From an uncultured Prevotellaceae bacterium (lineage in GTDB: Bacteria; Bacteroidota; Bacteroidia; Bacteroidales; Bacteroidaceae): a DNA stretch of 61,955 bases. Every line of letters begins with the position of its first letter. The stretch's first letter is position 1. Under the pieces are notes generated by a model. The model was not told the origin of the DNA and did not search any database. It worked only from the letters and a program-made list of their open reading frames with translations. Positions 17,323-26,870 of the stretch are shown here, in pieces. A program made the position numbers and the translations under genes. Location: contig ONDA01000012.1 of the NCBI GenBank assembly GCA_900316475.1, forward strand, positions 1 to 61,955, written 5' to 3'.

Positions 17323-19464
17323 TTAACGGATACGCTCGAAGACGGGTATGTGCGCCTTGTCGACAGCGGTGGTGACGGTCTGACCACCGTCGTAGTGACG
17401 GCCCGTCAGGCGGTCGCGCCAGCCCTTGGCATTACGTGGCAGATAGGTCTTCCACTCGCTGACGCCGGGCTCGGTGACGGGACTGACAAGGAGGTCGGGA
17501 CCAAACATATACTCGTACTTCTGGTCGAGGGCTACGGGGTCGTCGGCAAAGTCGAACACCAAGGGGCGCATCAGCGTATAGCCCTCCTTGGCGACACGCT
17601 CGGCACACTTCTCGATATAGGGGCGCAGGGCTTCGCGCTCTTTCAGGCACTGGGCAATAATCTGCTTCGCCTCGTCGCCATAGTTCCACGGCTCGGTGTT
17701 GCTCATATAGCCATGGACGCGCATCAGGGGCAGATAGACGCTGGTCTCTATCCAGCGGAGCATACGCTCGATATAGTCTTGGTTACGGTACTGGTCGCCA
17801 GGGCGGAAGAAGCCGCCGGCGTCGTAGGTCCACCAGGGCACACCGGCAGCCTGTACGCCGAGGCCTGCCGTCAGCTGACGGCGGAAGGTCTCCCAGTCGT
17901 TACCCACATCGCCACTCCACAGGGCAGAGCCGTAGCGCTGGATACCGGGGAAGCCGCAGCGCGTGAGAATCATCGGTTCACGACCGGCCTCGACGAGTCC
18001 TTCGTAGACGGTCTTGTTGACGAGCAGGGGGTAGACGTTGCGCACCTCTTCCCCACTCCACTTGCCATTGTTGACGCGGCGTCCGAGGAGGTCGTCGTTC
18101 TCAGGTTCGGTAGCATCCTGCCACCACGCATCGATACCGAGAGGCAGCAGACGCTCGCGGAAGTTCTTCCAGTAAGAGGCGGCAGCGTCGGGATTGAAGA
18201 AGTCTATCCAGTCGGTGCCGGGGATGTAGTAATTGTCGGCAACCATCTGTCGACCTACCTCCGAGCGCTTGTCAATCTTCGACCAGACGCTGAGCATCAG
18301 TCGGATGTCCATCTGGTGGAGCGTATCGGTGAGCGCCTTCGGGTCGGGATAGTGGGTCTCGTCGAACTGCATGGAATTCCAGCCGTACTTTCCCCAGTAC
18401 TGCCAGTCCTGGACAATCATGCTGACGGGCATGTTCTCCTGCTTGAAGCGGCGTGCCGTCTCCAGGATTTCCTGCGAGCTGTGGAAACGCTCACGGCAGT
18501 GGATGTAGCCCAATGCCCATTTCGGCATCATGGGGCACTCACCCGTGAGACGGCGGTAAGTGGCGATGATTTCGTCGGGAGAGCCGACGAACACTGTGTA
18601 GTCGACGGCCTTTGACACTGGTGAACGGAACATCGTCCGGTCCTGCACCTTGTCATAATAGAGCACAGGTTTGTCATCCCTTGTCAGCTCGGCCGTCAGC
18701 GTGTGACGTCCCTTCTCCAAATGCACAATCTTGGAGGTTGTCGGCGGCAGCCAGACGTTCTGCATCTCTATCACCGGCTGGCCGTCGATGCAGAGGTTAT
18801 GGCGGCGGGCCATCTTCTGACCGACATCAAGCAGGAGACTGTAGTCGCCGGCCTCGGCAACGTCTATGGTAGCCTCGAAGATATGGCGCTCGCGTACCTC
18901 ACGCTTATTGCCCTCGGTAGAGGTGACGTCCACCTCCTCGCGGGCACCTGCCCCCTGACGCTTCGTCAGGGTGACGCTCTTGCTGCAGGGGTTGAACTCC
19001 GTCAGGCCGTAGTTGTTCCACAAGATACCATAGCCCTTGCTGGAGATGAGCATGGGCAGACTAATCTGCGTGTTCACCTGCGTCAGCCGGCGCGACAGTC
19101 CGCGCACGTTGCTATAGCCATCTTGGAACTGGCCGAGGCCATAGAGATGCTCATCCTTAGGCGAAGCGAAGGAGAGCGTCGACACACCGTTCTGCAGCTC
19201 ATGGGCTGTGGCACTGAACACGGTCTTGCCGGCCTTGTTCTTCACGGTGACGCGCGTGCCCTTGACGGTGACGCGCAGGTCGGACTTGGCGACGACGTCG
19301 TGCCGGACATAAAGCCAGTCGGGCAGGTCGGTGGTCGTTCCCGGTTCACTATACTGTATGCGCACGGCACTGGGTGCGACGTTAGTAACTTTCAGAACGG
19401 GGCGTCCCGTAGCAGTGGCAGCGACCACGAGGGAGGCCATGAGGATAAAGCCAAAATGTTTCAT
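17323..19464 (-). CDS. GH31 glycosidase (alpha-xylosidase-like) with PA14-like insert
   Basis: A 713-residue GH31 enzyme, likely removing alpha-linked xylose or a related sugar from xylan side chains. Signal peptide 1-20; N-terminal beta-sandwich with HLYGLGQFQDGY and WNNYGLTEF. A PA14-like insert follows (about 185-275: FEATIDVAEAGDYSLLLDVG). The catalytic barrel shows WALGYIHCRERF, the nucleophile Asp in WWQDATEPEND (about 448) and the acid/base Asp in SGDVGNDWE (about 517). The protein ends at HIPVFERIR, where many GH31 enzymes continue through IPVFVRxGS into further C-terminal beta-sandwich; no such sequence remains downstream in any frame. It may be a natural short form or a truncation. 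It starts 10 bp after the esterase stop. Confidence 0.9.
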   Translation of the reverse strand: MKHFGFILMASLVVAATATGRPVLKVTNVAPSAVRIQYSEPGTTTDLPDWLYVRHDVVAKSDLRVTVKGTRVTVKNKAGKTVFSATAHELQNGVSTLSFASPKDEHLYGLGQFQDGYSNVRGLSRRLTQVNTQISLPMLISSKGYGILWNNYGLTEFNPCSKSVTLTKRQGAGAREEVDVTSTEGNKREVRERHIFEATIDVAEAGDYSLLLDVGQKMARRHNLCIDGQPVIEMQNVWLPPTTSKIVHLEKGRHTLTAELTRDDKPVLYYDKVQDRTMFRSPVSKAVDYTVFVGSPDEIIATYRRLTGECPMMPKWALGYIHCRERFHSSQEILETARRFKQENMPVSMIVQDWQYWGKYGWNSMQFDETHYPDPKALTDTLHQMDIRLMLSVWSKIDKRSEVGRQMVADNYYIPGTDWIDFFNPDAAASYWKNFRERLLPLGIDAWWQDATEPENDDLLGRRVNNGKWSGEEVRNVYPLLVNKTVYEGLVEAGREPMILTRCGFPGIQRYGSALWSGDVGNDWETFRRQLTAGLGVQAAGVPWWTYDAGGFFRPGDQYRNQDYIERMLRWIETSVYLPLMRVHGYMSNTEPWNYGDEAKQIIAQCLKEREALRPYIEKCAERVAKEGYTLMRPLVFDFADDPVALDQKYEYMFGPDLLVSPVTEPGVSEWKTYLPRNAKGWRDRLTGRHYDGGQTVTTAVDKAHIPVFERIR

Positions 19465-19474
19465 GTTACTCTGC

Positions 19475-21220
19475 TTATTTCATTTTCTTATTTTTCTCCA
19501 ATGTCCATCCCTCACGCTTCGACAGGAGGTTGTTCTTGCCGACGAACATCTTGGCGGCCTGCTGGTCGCCCTTGAGCTGCCACTGCAGCCAGGCCAGAGC
19601 CACCACACTGAACTCGCCACCATGAGGCTGACGGTAGGTGCCGCCGTGACCAACGGGGAAGTTGGCGGCAGCTGCCGGCACGTGCTTGATGCGGTAGAAA
19701 TCGTCCATACCGTTCTCGTAGGCGATATCCTCCTTGCCGCCGAGGATATAGAGGACGGGCGTATGAATCTCGTTGAGCTTGGTCTTGTTAGGCATAGGCA
19801 TATTAGGCATGGCCTGGGCGGCGTTGGTTATCTTGAAGAGACCGCTATTGCAAATCATCAGTGCCGAGACACGCGGGTCGGCGCAGTTGAAGAGCGTCTG
19901 CAGACCGCCACACGACATGCCCGACAGGCAGATGTGCTTGGTGTCAATCTTATTATAATAAGGTGAAGCCGGGTCGGCGTTCTGTGCAAGAATCCAGTCG
20001 ATGCTTTCAATCTGCTGCGTAGTCTTCGACATCGGTCCCTGATAAGGTTTCTCCTCCATGGGGATATAGCCCGTTGCAAGGACGACGAAGCCATGCGAGG
20101 CTATCTCGTTGAGGAACTTGAAATGCTCCCAAGGCGAATCGGTGCAGGCGCCATTGCCCCAGACGAGAACGGGCAACGGATTCTGGGCGTTGAACTTCGT
20201 GAGGTCCTGCGGTACGAAGACGGTATGGGCAGGCAGTGTCGGCTCCTCCTTCATGACAGCCTTGAAAGCGCCTGTGCCGCCATCCTCGACGACCTTTGAC
20301 AGGGCAGACTCTTTCAGGAAGAAATCGGTCATCTGCTTGAAGGTCTCGTCGTTGAAGGTCTTCGGACCATGCTGTCCCTCGGGAACGGTGACGAAGTTCT
20401 CAAGACAGCCAGCCTTCTTCAAGGCAGCGGAGAAGAACTCGCTCTGGCAGTGAGGCACCACGTTGTCGGCATCGCCGTGGAAGACGAGGAAGCGGGGGTT
20501 ATGGTCGCAGACGTAAGTGATAGGGCTGATGAGCGCCACGAGGTCGGGGTTCTGGGCAGGGGCGCCACCGATGAGTGCCGCCTCGGGCGACTTCTCGTCC
20601 TTCACCGTCTTACAGTTCTCCATGTGAGCCATATCGACGGGGCCGAACCAGTCGACGACGGCATCCACACGGCTGGAGAAATCGAGGTTGCCACCCACGG
20701 TACCCTCAATATCGACAGTGGTATTGCCCACGGTACGCTTCTTCAGGCCGTTGGTGACACCAGCTAATGACGACAGGTGACCACCGGAGGAGAAGCCGGT
20801 AATACCGATGAACGACGTGTCGAGCTTGTACTTCGCAGCATTGGCACGAATGAAGCGCAGGGCACCCTTCACGTCATTGATTTGTGCCGGGAACTTGGCA
20901 TCGCCGCTGGAGCGATGGTTGATGCTGACAACAGCAAAACCGGCGTCTAACAGTGGCTTTCCGACAGACATAAAGGCCATCTGCTTGGCATTGTTGGAGA
21001 ACCAGGCACTGCCGTAGATAATCACCACAACCTTATAGCGGGGCTTGCCGGTATCGGGCAGATAGATGTCGAGATTGTGAGCCTCCAGTTTGTCACCAGC
21101 ATAGTTCACGTTCTTGAACGTCGGTGCGGTTTCAGGCATATTGAACCCACGTGCATGCGTCTGTGCCATCGTCAGCGAACTGAGGCACAGCATTATTGAA
21201 AAAATCAATGTTTTCTTCAT
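19475..21220 (-). CDS. double alpha/beta-hydrolase esterase
   Basis: A 581-residue secreted protein with two complete-looking esterase domains. The signal peptide ends near residue 19 (TMAQ). Domain 1 (about 30-290) resembles BD-FAE-like acetyl/feruloyl esterases, with YGSAWFSNN as the oxyanion region, nucleophile GFSSGG, HGDADNVVP for the Asp and EGQHGPK for the His. Domain 2 (about 300-560) has WGNGACTDSPWEHF, a second nucleophile motif GMSCGG, LGGKEDIAYE and VGHGGTYRQ. Two catalytic triads in one chain suggest removal of two ester types (for example acetyl and feruloyl or methyl-glucuronoyl) from xylan; the exact substrates are inferred. It lies 5 bp after the GH5-GH43 gene. Confidence 0.85.
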   Translation of the reverse strand: MKKTLIFSIMLCLSSLTMAQTHARGFNMPETAPTFKNVNYAGDKLEAHNLDIYLPDTGKPRYKVVVIIYGSAWFSNNAKQMAFMSVGKPLLDAGFAVVSINHRSSGDAKFPAQINDVKGALRFIRANAAKYKLDTSFIGITGFSSGGHLSSLAGVTNGLKKRTVGNTTVDIEGTVGGNLDFSSRVDAVVDWFGPVDMAHMENCKTVKDEKSPEAALIGGAPAQNPDLVALISPITYVCDHNPRFLVFHGDADNVVPHCQSEFFSAALKKAGCLENFVTVPEGQHGPKTFNDETFKQMTDFFLKESALSKVVEDGGTGAFKAVMKEEPTLPAHTVFVPQDLTKFNAQNPLPVLVWGNGACTDSPWEHFKFLNEIASHGFVVLATGYIPMEEKPYQGPMSKTTQQIESIDWILAQNADPASPYYNKIDTKHICLSGMSCGGLQTLFNCADPRVSALMICNSGLFKITNAAQAMPNMPMPNKTKLNEIHTPVLYILGGKEDIAYENGMDDFYRIKHVPAAAANFPVGHGGTYRQPHGGEFSVVALAWLQWQLKGDQQAAKMFVGKNNLLSKREGWTLEKNKKMK

Positions 21221-21225
21221 CTCTA

Positions 21226-24200
21226 TTATTTCTTTAAGATTTTATATACTTTACCATCGGAGGTACGGACAATGACGAGACCGTTATGGCCATTGTCCAC
21301 CTGACGTCCCATCAGGTCGTAGACTGCCGGGGAACAGCTGCCTACGTGCGGAGCCGAAATAGCTTCGATACCTGTAGGCTTTGAATAGTCACTGTTATTG
21401 GTGAGATAGATATCGTCGACCTTGATGGACTTGGAACCTGTACCCCAGAAGCTGACGATACGAATGTTCTTCGTGTCGAGTGGCTGACCTTTCTTGTTGT
21501 CGCTGGTATATTTCGCCGTACGAAGGTCGAGTACTATCTGCTTCTTCGAACCAAATTCGGGTGTACTGCAACAAGCCGACCAGATGCTATTCTCAGTAAA
21601 TATATTAAGGTGGGAGTCGCTGCTCGCAGCCCCTAACTTAATGACCAGATACCTATAGGCCGACATATCAGCACCATTGGGATACTCCCAGCCCATCTGT
21701 CCCCACTGTCCAGGGAGGAAAGTATGGGTACTTTCGGTATAGGTGCCATTCGAGAAGAAGTTGGTCTTGATATACTGCTTGCCAAAGGGGAAGAAGGTCG
21801 AGCGGACTGTGAACTCCGCAGTCTTCTCATGCCCCAAGGGGTCGGTATAGTAGACGCGGACGTTGGCAGAGCCTTCGGCAACGCTGAAGATACGGCCATT
21901 ACGTATCTCGATAACGCCATTGCCGTCAGTCTCATAACGGCACTGCGCTGCCACGTTCTCCGAATGGCCGTCACGGTATGTGGCGTTGACATCGAGACTG
22001 CCACTATTGCCAACCATCACTTCGGAAGCCACGTCGGAAAGTGTCAACGACTCAACGGTGAGCATATCCTCGCTGAAGCCTACGAATTCGGCAGGATAGT
22101 AATTAGCCTCATCGTAACTATCCTCGGTAGAGAACCAGTCGAAATCGGCATAGCCGTTGCTGCCATCCTGAGTTGCCATGCAGAACAGGCCGTAGCGCGC
22201 ACCGACGAAAACGCTGAGGTTGAAGCCTAACGTGGTCTCAGCGCCAATGCGCGTGAACGTCTTATTATCGAGCGAATATTCAAAACGGGCTTTACCAGAA
22301 CCCTTGAAAATGGAAGCACGGAGGTAAACCGTATCCTGAATAGCTACCGTCTCGACAACCTGCTCGTCGGGTGTAAAGCCTTCATTCGTGCGAAGCTGAT
22401 CCTGACGCCAGACAAACCGCAAACTGCCATTCTTCTTCTCCACAGCTACGTATGCGTAAGGGTCCTGGAAGATGCAGAGACCGGCCCGGTCGCCCTCTGC
22501 CAACTGGCTGACATCCATACAGACGGTGCCCTTCGTCAGCGATGCCTCCTTGCCATGGACGACAAAGATGCGCTGAGTGAGCATATTGCGGTTCTGCGTC
22601 AGGCAGTCGGCCTTACCCGTTGTCTTCAGGCGCAGCCATCCCGGACGCTCGAACAGCGTCCATGCGCCATTGTCGGGATTGTGGTTCCACTCCCACTGCA
22701 TACCCAACGGATAGCTGCGGAAGTTGTCGCTTGTAGGCAGAGCCATGCGAGGCTGGGCGGGCAGTGCCGGTTTAGTATATGTGGTAGAAGAACCGGTGGC
22801 AGCGACAGGTACGCCGTTGTTGCCGATGACAGGCCAGTTGTCGACCCATGCCACTGGCTGCAGGTTGGGCACACGGCCCAGTGCGCCGATATCCTCCTGA
22901 AGGATGGTCCACCACTGGCCGTCGGGGGTATCGACGAGCGCTCCCTGATGGATGGTGTTCACCTTATTATTAATAGTCTTCTCAAGAAGCACCTTCCCTT
23001 CATAGGGACCGAAGATATTCTTCGAACGATAGGCAGACTGTCCCGAAGGCCAACCGCCATTGGTGGCGTAGATATAATAATAGTCGCCAATCTTATAGAG
23101 ATGGCTGCCCTCCAGACCGTCGACATTGCTGATAACGTTCTGCTCACGGATGAAGTTGAAGTCCTCGTCGAGCTCACACATCTGGATATTGGTAATGCCA
23201 CAGGCGACGTAGACCTTGCCATTATCGAAAAGCATACCGGGGTCGTAGTAGATGCGCGACAACTTCTTCTTCTCCCATTTGCCCTCTGGGTCGGTAGCCG
23301 TAAGCAGCCAGCCGCCGGCGTCGTTGCCATTGACGAGCAAGTAGAACTTGCCGTTGTGGTACTTCATCGAGCAGGCCCACATACCCTTGCCGTAAGCATC
23401 CTGGCCGTTCTCTAAGTTATAGTTCGACGTCGCAGCCAGTTCTGTCAGCGGCTGTGCGCAGTACTCCCAGTTGACCAGGTCTTTCGACTTGAGAATGGTG
23501 GCACCGGGGAAGTGGTGCATCGTGGTAGACACCATATAGTAAGTGTCGCCGACACGGATAACGTCCGGGTCGGGGAAGTCGGCATAGACGACGGGGTTCT
23601 TATACGTTCCATTTCCCTGGTCGCTGACATAGACATTCTTGAAGTCGGCGTGAGGCCAGTCTCTTGTATAGTAGTCGGCATACCAGTCCATACAAGCCTT
23701 GGCACATGCCTCCGGATTACCGTTAAAGGCGGGAATGACCTTATTCTTTTCCAACAAGGTATCAATCTCGAGGAAGTCATGAGGATGTGTCAACGTCATG
23801 GAAATGTTGCCAAACTTGTCGAGCACAGCCTTGAAGGCCTTACCCCATTTCGACGTGGAAGCCGTAGCCCACGTGCCAAGATTCTGATACACGACCTGTC
23901 CCATCTCGTTATACTGGATGGAGCCATCCGGGTTTGTCTTAGGCGTCTTGGGGTCCTTCAGCGGACTCCAGTCTACTTCGGTGATGAAGACAGGATTAGT
24001 GTCAACGACGGGGACAGCCTCATGGAAGGCATTGATCTTGTGGGTTGGATTAGGGTTATCGTCGCTGGAATTATCATACCAGCCGGGGTAGTCATGCACA
24101 GCATAGCCAATGTTATAGCCCTGGATGGGCCAAGAGGCATAGCTGCGATAGTTAGACTGGTAGCCCGTACCGGGAATCCAGATGATACCCGTGAAGCCAT

Positions 24201-24915
24201 TGGCACGAATCTTATCGACGATGGGTTGGAAGTAGTCGTGCAAAGCCTTGGCATCGTCCTGGTTGTTGGCATTCCTCAAGTTGACAGGCTCATTGGCCAA
24301 CTCCAAGCTTATCTGGCCGGCATACTTCTTGATATTAGCATTCTGACTGACGATGTCCCAGACGTCTAAAAGATACTTCTGGTAGTAGTCGCCCACCTTC
24401 AGATTATGAGGACATACACCCGGCGGGCGCACCACGACATACTGACGGTGGTTCATTGCCTTCTGCATCAGCGGGAAGTAGAGCGAGCCAAGGTAGGTCT
24501 TCAGACGGTTAGGATTGAAATGCCTGATATCGGCCTCGCCCTGGGCTTCGCTTGCCGGCTGGTCCTTACCATGGACATAAGTATAGCTGTTGTCATTCGT
24601 CCAAGCTGGTTCCAGGTGCAGACGGAACACCGTACAGTTAGCCTTTTCAAAACCTGTAAAGAGTTTCTCGAAATAGTTCAGGCATCGCTGGCGACCGGCA
24701 TCGTCGTAGCTCCAGCCCCACCGACCGCCATTGAACCACGCACTCGGTGTGTCCATCACGCCGTGGAGTACGACGTGGTTACCATGGGTATCAACCAGCC
24801 ACCGCCCTTCGACATGAAGGCTCGGCAGCGGTTTCACGCCTTGGGCCATAACAGTAGTCAAACTGACAGTCATGGCAATCAAGAAATAGTATCTTAGAAC
24901 CAATCTATGCATCAT
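21226..24915 (-). CDS. GH5-GH43 modular xylan hydrolase with sorting-like tail
   Basis: A 1229-residue fusion enzyme. Signal peptide about 1-25. GH5 domain (about 28-430) has the acid/base Glu in ELANEPVN and the nucleophile Glu in FITEVDW, so endo-xylanase-like activity is likely. GH43 domain (about 440-735) has YADFPDPDVIRV, GLEGSHLYKI and HQGALVDTPDG, followed by its C-terminal beta-sandwich (to about 955). Then come a Big_2-like Ig domain (about 965-1060), a carbohydrate-binding-like sandwich (about 1060-1190) and a tail with YDLMGRQV and SDGKVYKILKK. The frame is open to 24981, but that start would overlap the GH10 gene by about 60 bp; the ATG at 24915 (or 24912) gives a proper signal peptide and a 5-bp gap. 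Subfamilies not assigned. Confidence 0.9.
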   Translation of the reverse strand: MMHRLVLRYYFLIAMTVSLTTVMAQGVKPLPSLHVEGRWLVDTHGNHVVLHGVMDTPSAWFNGGRWGWSYDDAGRQRCLNYFEKLFTGFEKANCTVFRLHLEPAWTNDNSYTYVHGKDQPASEAQGEADIRHFNPNRLKTYLGSLYFPLMQKAMNHRQYVVVRPPGVCPHNLKVGDYYQKYLLDVWDIVSQNANIKKYAGQISLELANEPVNLRNANNQDDAKALHDYFQPIVDKIRANGFTGIIWIPGTGYQSNYRSYASWPIQGYNIGYAVHDYPGWYDNSSDDNPNPTHKINAFHEAVPVVDTNPVFITEVDWSPLKDPKTPKTNPDGSIQYNEMGQVVYQNLGTWATASTSKWGKAFKAVLDKFGNISMTLTHPHDFLEIDTLLEKNKVIPAFNGNPEACAKACMDWYADYYTRDWPHADFKNVYVSDQGNGTYKNPVVYADFPDPDVIRVGDTYYMVSTTMHHFPGATILKSKDLVNWEYCAQPLTELAATSNYNLENGQDAYGKGMWACSMKYHNGKFYLLVNGNDAGGWLLTATDPEGKWEKKKLSRIYYDPGMLFDNGKVYVACGITNIQMCELDEDFNFIREQNVISNVDGLEGSHLYKIGDYYYIYATNGGWPSGQSAYRSKNIFGPYEGKVLLEKTINNKVNTIHQGALVDTPDGQWWTILQEDIGALGRVPNLQPVAWVDNWPVIGNNGVPVAATGSSTTYTKPALPAQPRMALPTSDNFRSYPLGMQWEWNHNPDNGAWTLFERPGWLRLKTTGKADCLTQNRNMLTQRIFVVHGKEASLTKGTVCMDVSQLAEGDRAGLCIFQDPYAYVAVEKKNGSLRFVWRQDQLRTNEGFTPDEQVVETVAIQDTVYLRASIFKGSGKARFEYSLDNKTFTRIGAETTLGFNLSVFVGARYGLFCMATQDGSNGYADFDWFSTEDSYDEANYYPAEFVGFSEDMLTVESLTLSDVASEVMVGNSGSLDVNATYRDGHSENVAAQCRYETDGNGVIEIRNGRIFSVAEGSANVRVYYTDPLGHEKTAEFTVRSTFFPFGKQYIKTNFFSNGTYTESTHTFLPGQWGQMGWEYPNGADMSAYRYLVIKLGAASSDSHLNIFTENSIWSACCSTPEFGSKKQIVLDLRTAKYTSDNKKGQPLDTKNIRIVSFWGTGSKSIKVDDIYLTNNSDYSKPTGIEAISAPHVGSCSPAVYDLMGRQVDNGHNGLVIVRTSDGKVYKILKK

Positions 24916-24920
24916 ATCGA

Positions 24921-26870
24921 TTATCGTTTTTGAATCTTCTTTCCGTTGATGATATACAAGCCACGAGGCAACAGCTGCCACTGTGACAGTGTGCCGACCT
25001 TCATACCGTGCAGGTTGTAGACAGCCGAGCTGTTGCCATTGACGATGGCTGGCAGTGGCGTCTCGACAATGCCTGTCGGCTGATAGCCCAGCGTGGCGAA
25101 GGTGAAGTATGTGGGGTCATCGTACTTGGCGGTATCGTTGGTCTTGAGATACTTGCCCGTGCCGACATTCTTCAGCGAGAAGCCCTTGCCAGAGACGTAC
25201 TTGATTTCCCAGACAGCGCCATTGTCAATATCCTGACCATTGCTGTGCTGGGTATTGCCCAGGATAAAGCAACAATCGCCAGAGACGAGCTGCGAGTTCA
25301 GATAGCCAGGATTTCCCCAGATGTTGTACTCTCCATTCTGAGGTGTCATCAGTCGGAGCAGGTACTTGCCAGAGACCGAGCTGTTGACCGCCTTGAAGAG
25401 ATAGCCGCTGTTCGACTCAGCAAAAGCCTTGTCGTAGGTATCGTAGCCTAAGTGCTGGTCGTTGATACCATACAAAGCCTTGCCCTCGGCTTCGTTGACA
25501 ATGGCAAAGGTCTTGCCAGCAGAGATGCTGGTCAAGCGGCCTGTCACCGTCAGCACGTCGCCCTCCTGCGGAATGTAATTGTTGGTAGCGGTGAAGGCAG
25601 ACAGACGCTCGTACTTCGTGTTGTCGGTAGTGGTGACCACAGCCTTCAAGTTGAACTTTGCCGCTTTCGTTGGTGTATAAGTAAAGGTATAGGGAGCTTC
25701 AGTCAGCGTCTGATAGAGCACGTTGTTGACGTAGAGAGCCACGCTCTGCACGCTCTTGGTACGCATCTTGGCGGTCACGTCGACGGTCATCTCCTTATTC
25801 GTATTAACCAACAGGGCCTGCGGCTTCACGTAGACGGAGGCTTCCTTCTTCATACCTGGGAAAGGACTCTTGGCCTGCTTGGCCTTGTCAGACTGCATAT
25901 ACGTGCGGAGCCACTTCAAGGCCGAGCGTTCCTGCTTGTTCTTTATCAAGCCCGATATGCCTTTCTCATTGGGATTATTACCGTTAATCCATGTCTTGCC
26001 ATAGAACCATCCCCACAGCGTAACGCCGGCACAATAGTCAGCCTCCCACATAACGGGGAAATGCTGCTGATAGTTCCAGTTCTGGTTGCCGTCGTTGGTA
26101 TCGCCGATATCATACTCCGTAATATACATCGGCATCTTTAGCGCATTCTGTATCTTCGTCATCACCGTTCTGAAATCTGCCTGATTCATGCCTCCGAGGT
26201 CATGGCTCTGACAGCCGTATGCATCGATAGGCGCACCGGCATCGCGCAACGTGCGTACCAATTCGATAAACTGGTCAGTATTATGACGGAATGTATTGAA
26301 GTCGTTATAGATGAGGATAGCATTAGGCCAGCGTTCGTGCGCCATCTCGAACGCCTTGATAATCCAGTCGTAGCCCGTCTTGCCGTTGCCTCCCAAGGCT
26401 TCGCGCATGACGTAGGTATCGGGCTGATGTCCCTCCACGGCCTCGTTGACCACATCTATCAGCTCAAGATTGGGGTACTTCTTCTTGACGGTATCCATCC
26501 ACTTCACCACCGCCTTATACTTATCGGCAGCCGAGAGGTTCTTCAGCCATGCAGGATACTGCGAACCCCATATCAGACAGTGGAACTTAAACGGGAAACC
26601 TTTTTGCTTAGCGTAGTTAAAAGCCGGATCGGCGCCTCCCCAATAGTAGGAGTTCCGGTTGCCCTCGACGGTGCTCCACTTAGTACCATTTTCGGGTGTC
26701 ACCTGATTCCAATAGTCGGAATAAATGAAACCATCATAGTTCATACTACCGGGCCAGTCGGTGGTGATGTTACCAAGGAACTTGTCAGGGTTGGTAGACA
26801 GTTGCGCCTGCATACCCTTAGGGGCAAGCAGGCAACAAGTGACAATCGCAATGAGTGCTTTCTTATTCAT
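24921..26870 (-). CDS. GH10 endo-1,4-beta-xylanase with Ig-like and trefoil-like domains
   Basis: A 649-residue secreted xylanase. Signal peptide 1-22; GH10 barrel (about 25-340) with HCLIWGSQYPAW, the acid/base Glu in DVVNEAVEG (about 140) and the nucleophile Glu in YITEYDIG (about 250). An Ig-like domain (about 355-445) is followed by a 150-residue domain with repeated GKYL-type turns that could be a beta-trefoil or OB-like carbohydrate-binding unit (uncertain). The C-terminal tail YNLHGMKV...GLYIINGKKI resembles Bacteroidetes sorting signals. Its ATG overlaps the stop of the upstream CE1 gene in an ATGA arrangement, indicating translational coupling. It probably cuts the xylan backbone outside the cell. 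Confidence 0.93.
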   Translation of the reverse strand: MNKKALIAIVTCCLLAPKGMQAQLSTNPDKFLGNITTDWPGSMNYDGFIYSDYWNQVTPENGTKWSTVEGNRNSYYWGGADPAFNYAKQKGFPFKFHCLIWGSQYPAWLKNLSAADKYKAVVKWMDTVKKKYPNLELIDVVNEAVEGHQPDTYVMREALGGNGKTGYDWIIKAFEMAHERWPNAILIYNDFNTFRHNTDQFIELVRTLRDAGAPIDAYGCQSHDLGGMNQADFRTVMTKIQNALKMPMYITEYDIGDTNDGNQNWNYQQHFPVMWEADYCAGVTLWGWFYGKTWINGNNPNEKGISGLIKNKQERSALKWLRTYMQSDKAKQAKSPFPGMKKEASVYVKPQALLVNTNKEMTVDVTAKMRTKSVQSVALYVNNVLYQTLTEAPYTFTYTPTKAAKFNLKAVVTTTDNTKYERLSAFTATNNYIPQEGDVLTVTGRLTSISAGKTFAIVNEAEGKALYGINDQHLGYDTYDKAFAESNSGYLFKAVNSSVSGKYLLRLMTPQNGEYNIWGNPGYLNSQLVSGDCCFILGNTQHSNGQDIDNGAVWEIKYVSGKGFSLKNVGTGKYLKTNDTAKYDDPTYFTFATLGYQPTGIVETPLPAIVNGNSSAVYNLHGMKVGTLSQWQLLPRGLYIINGKKIQKR

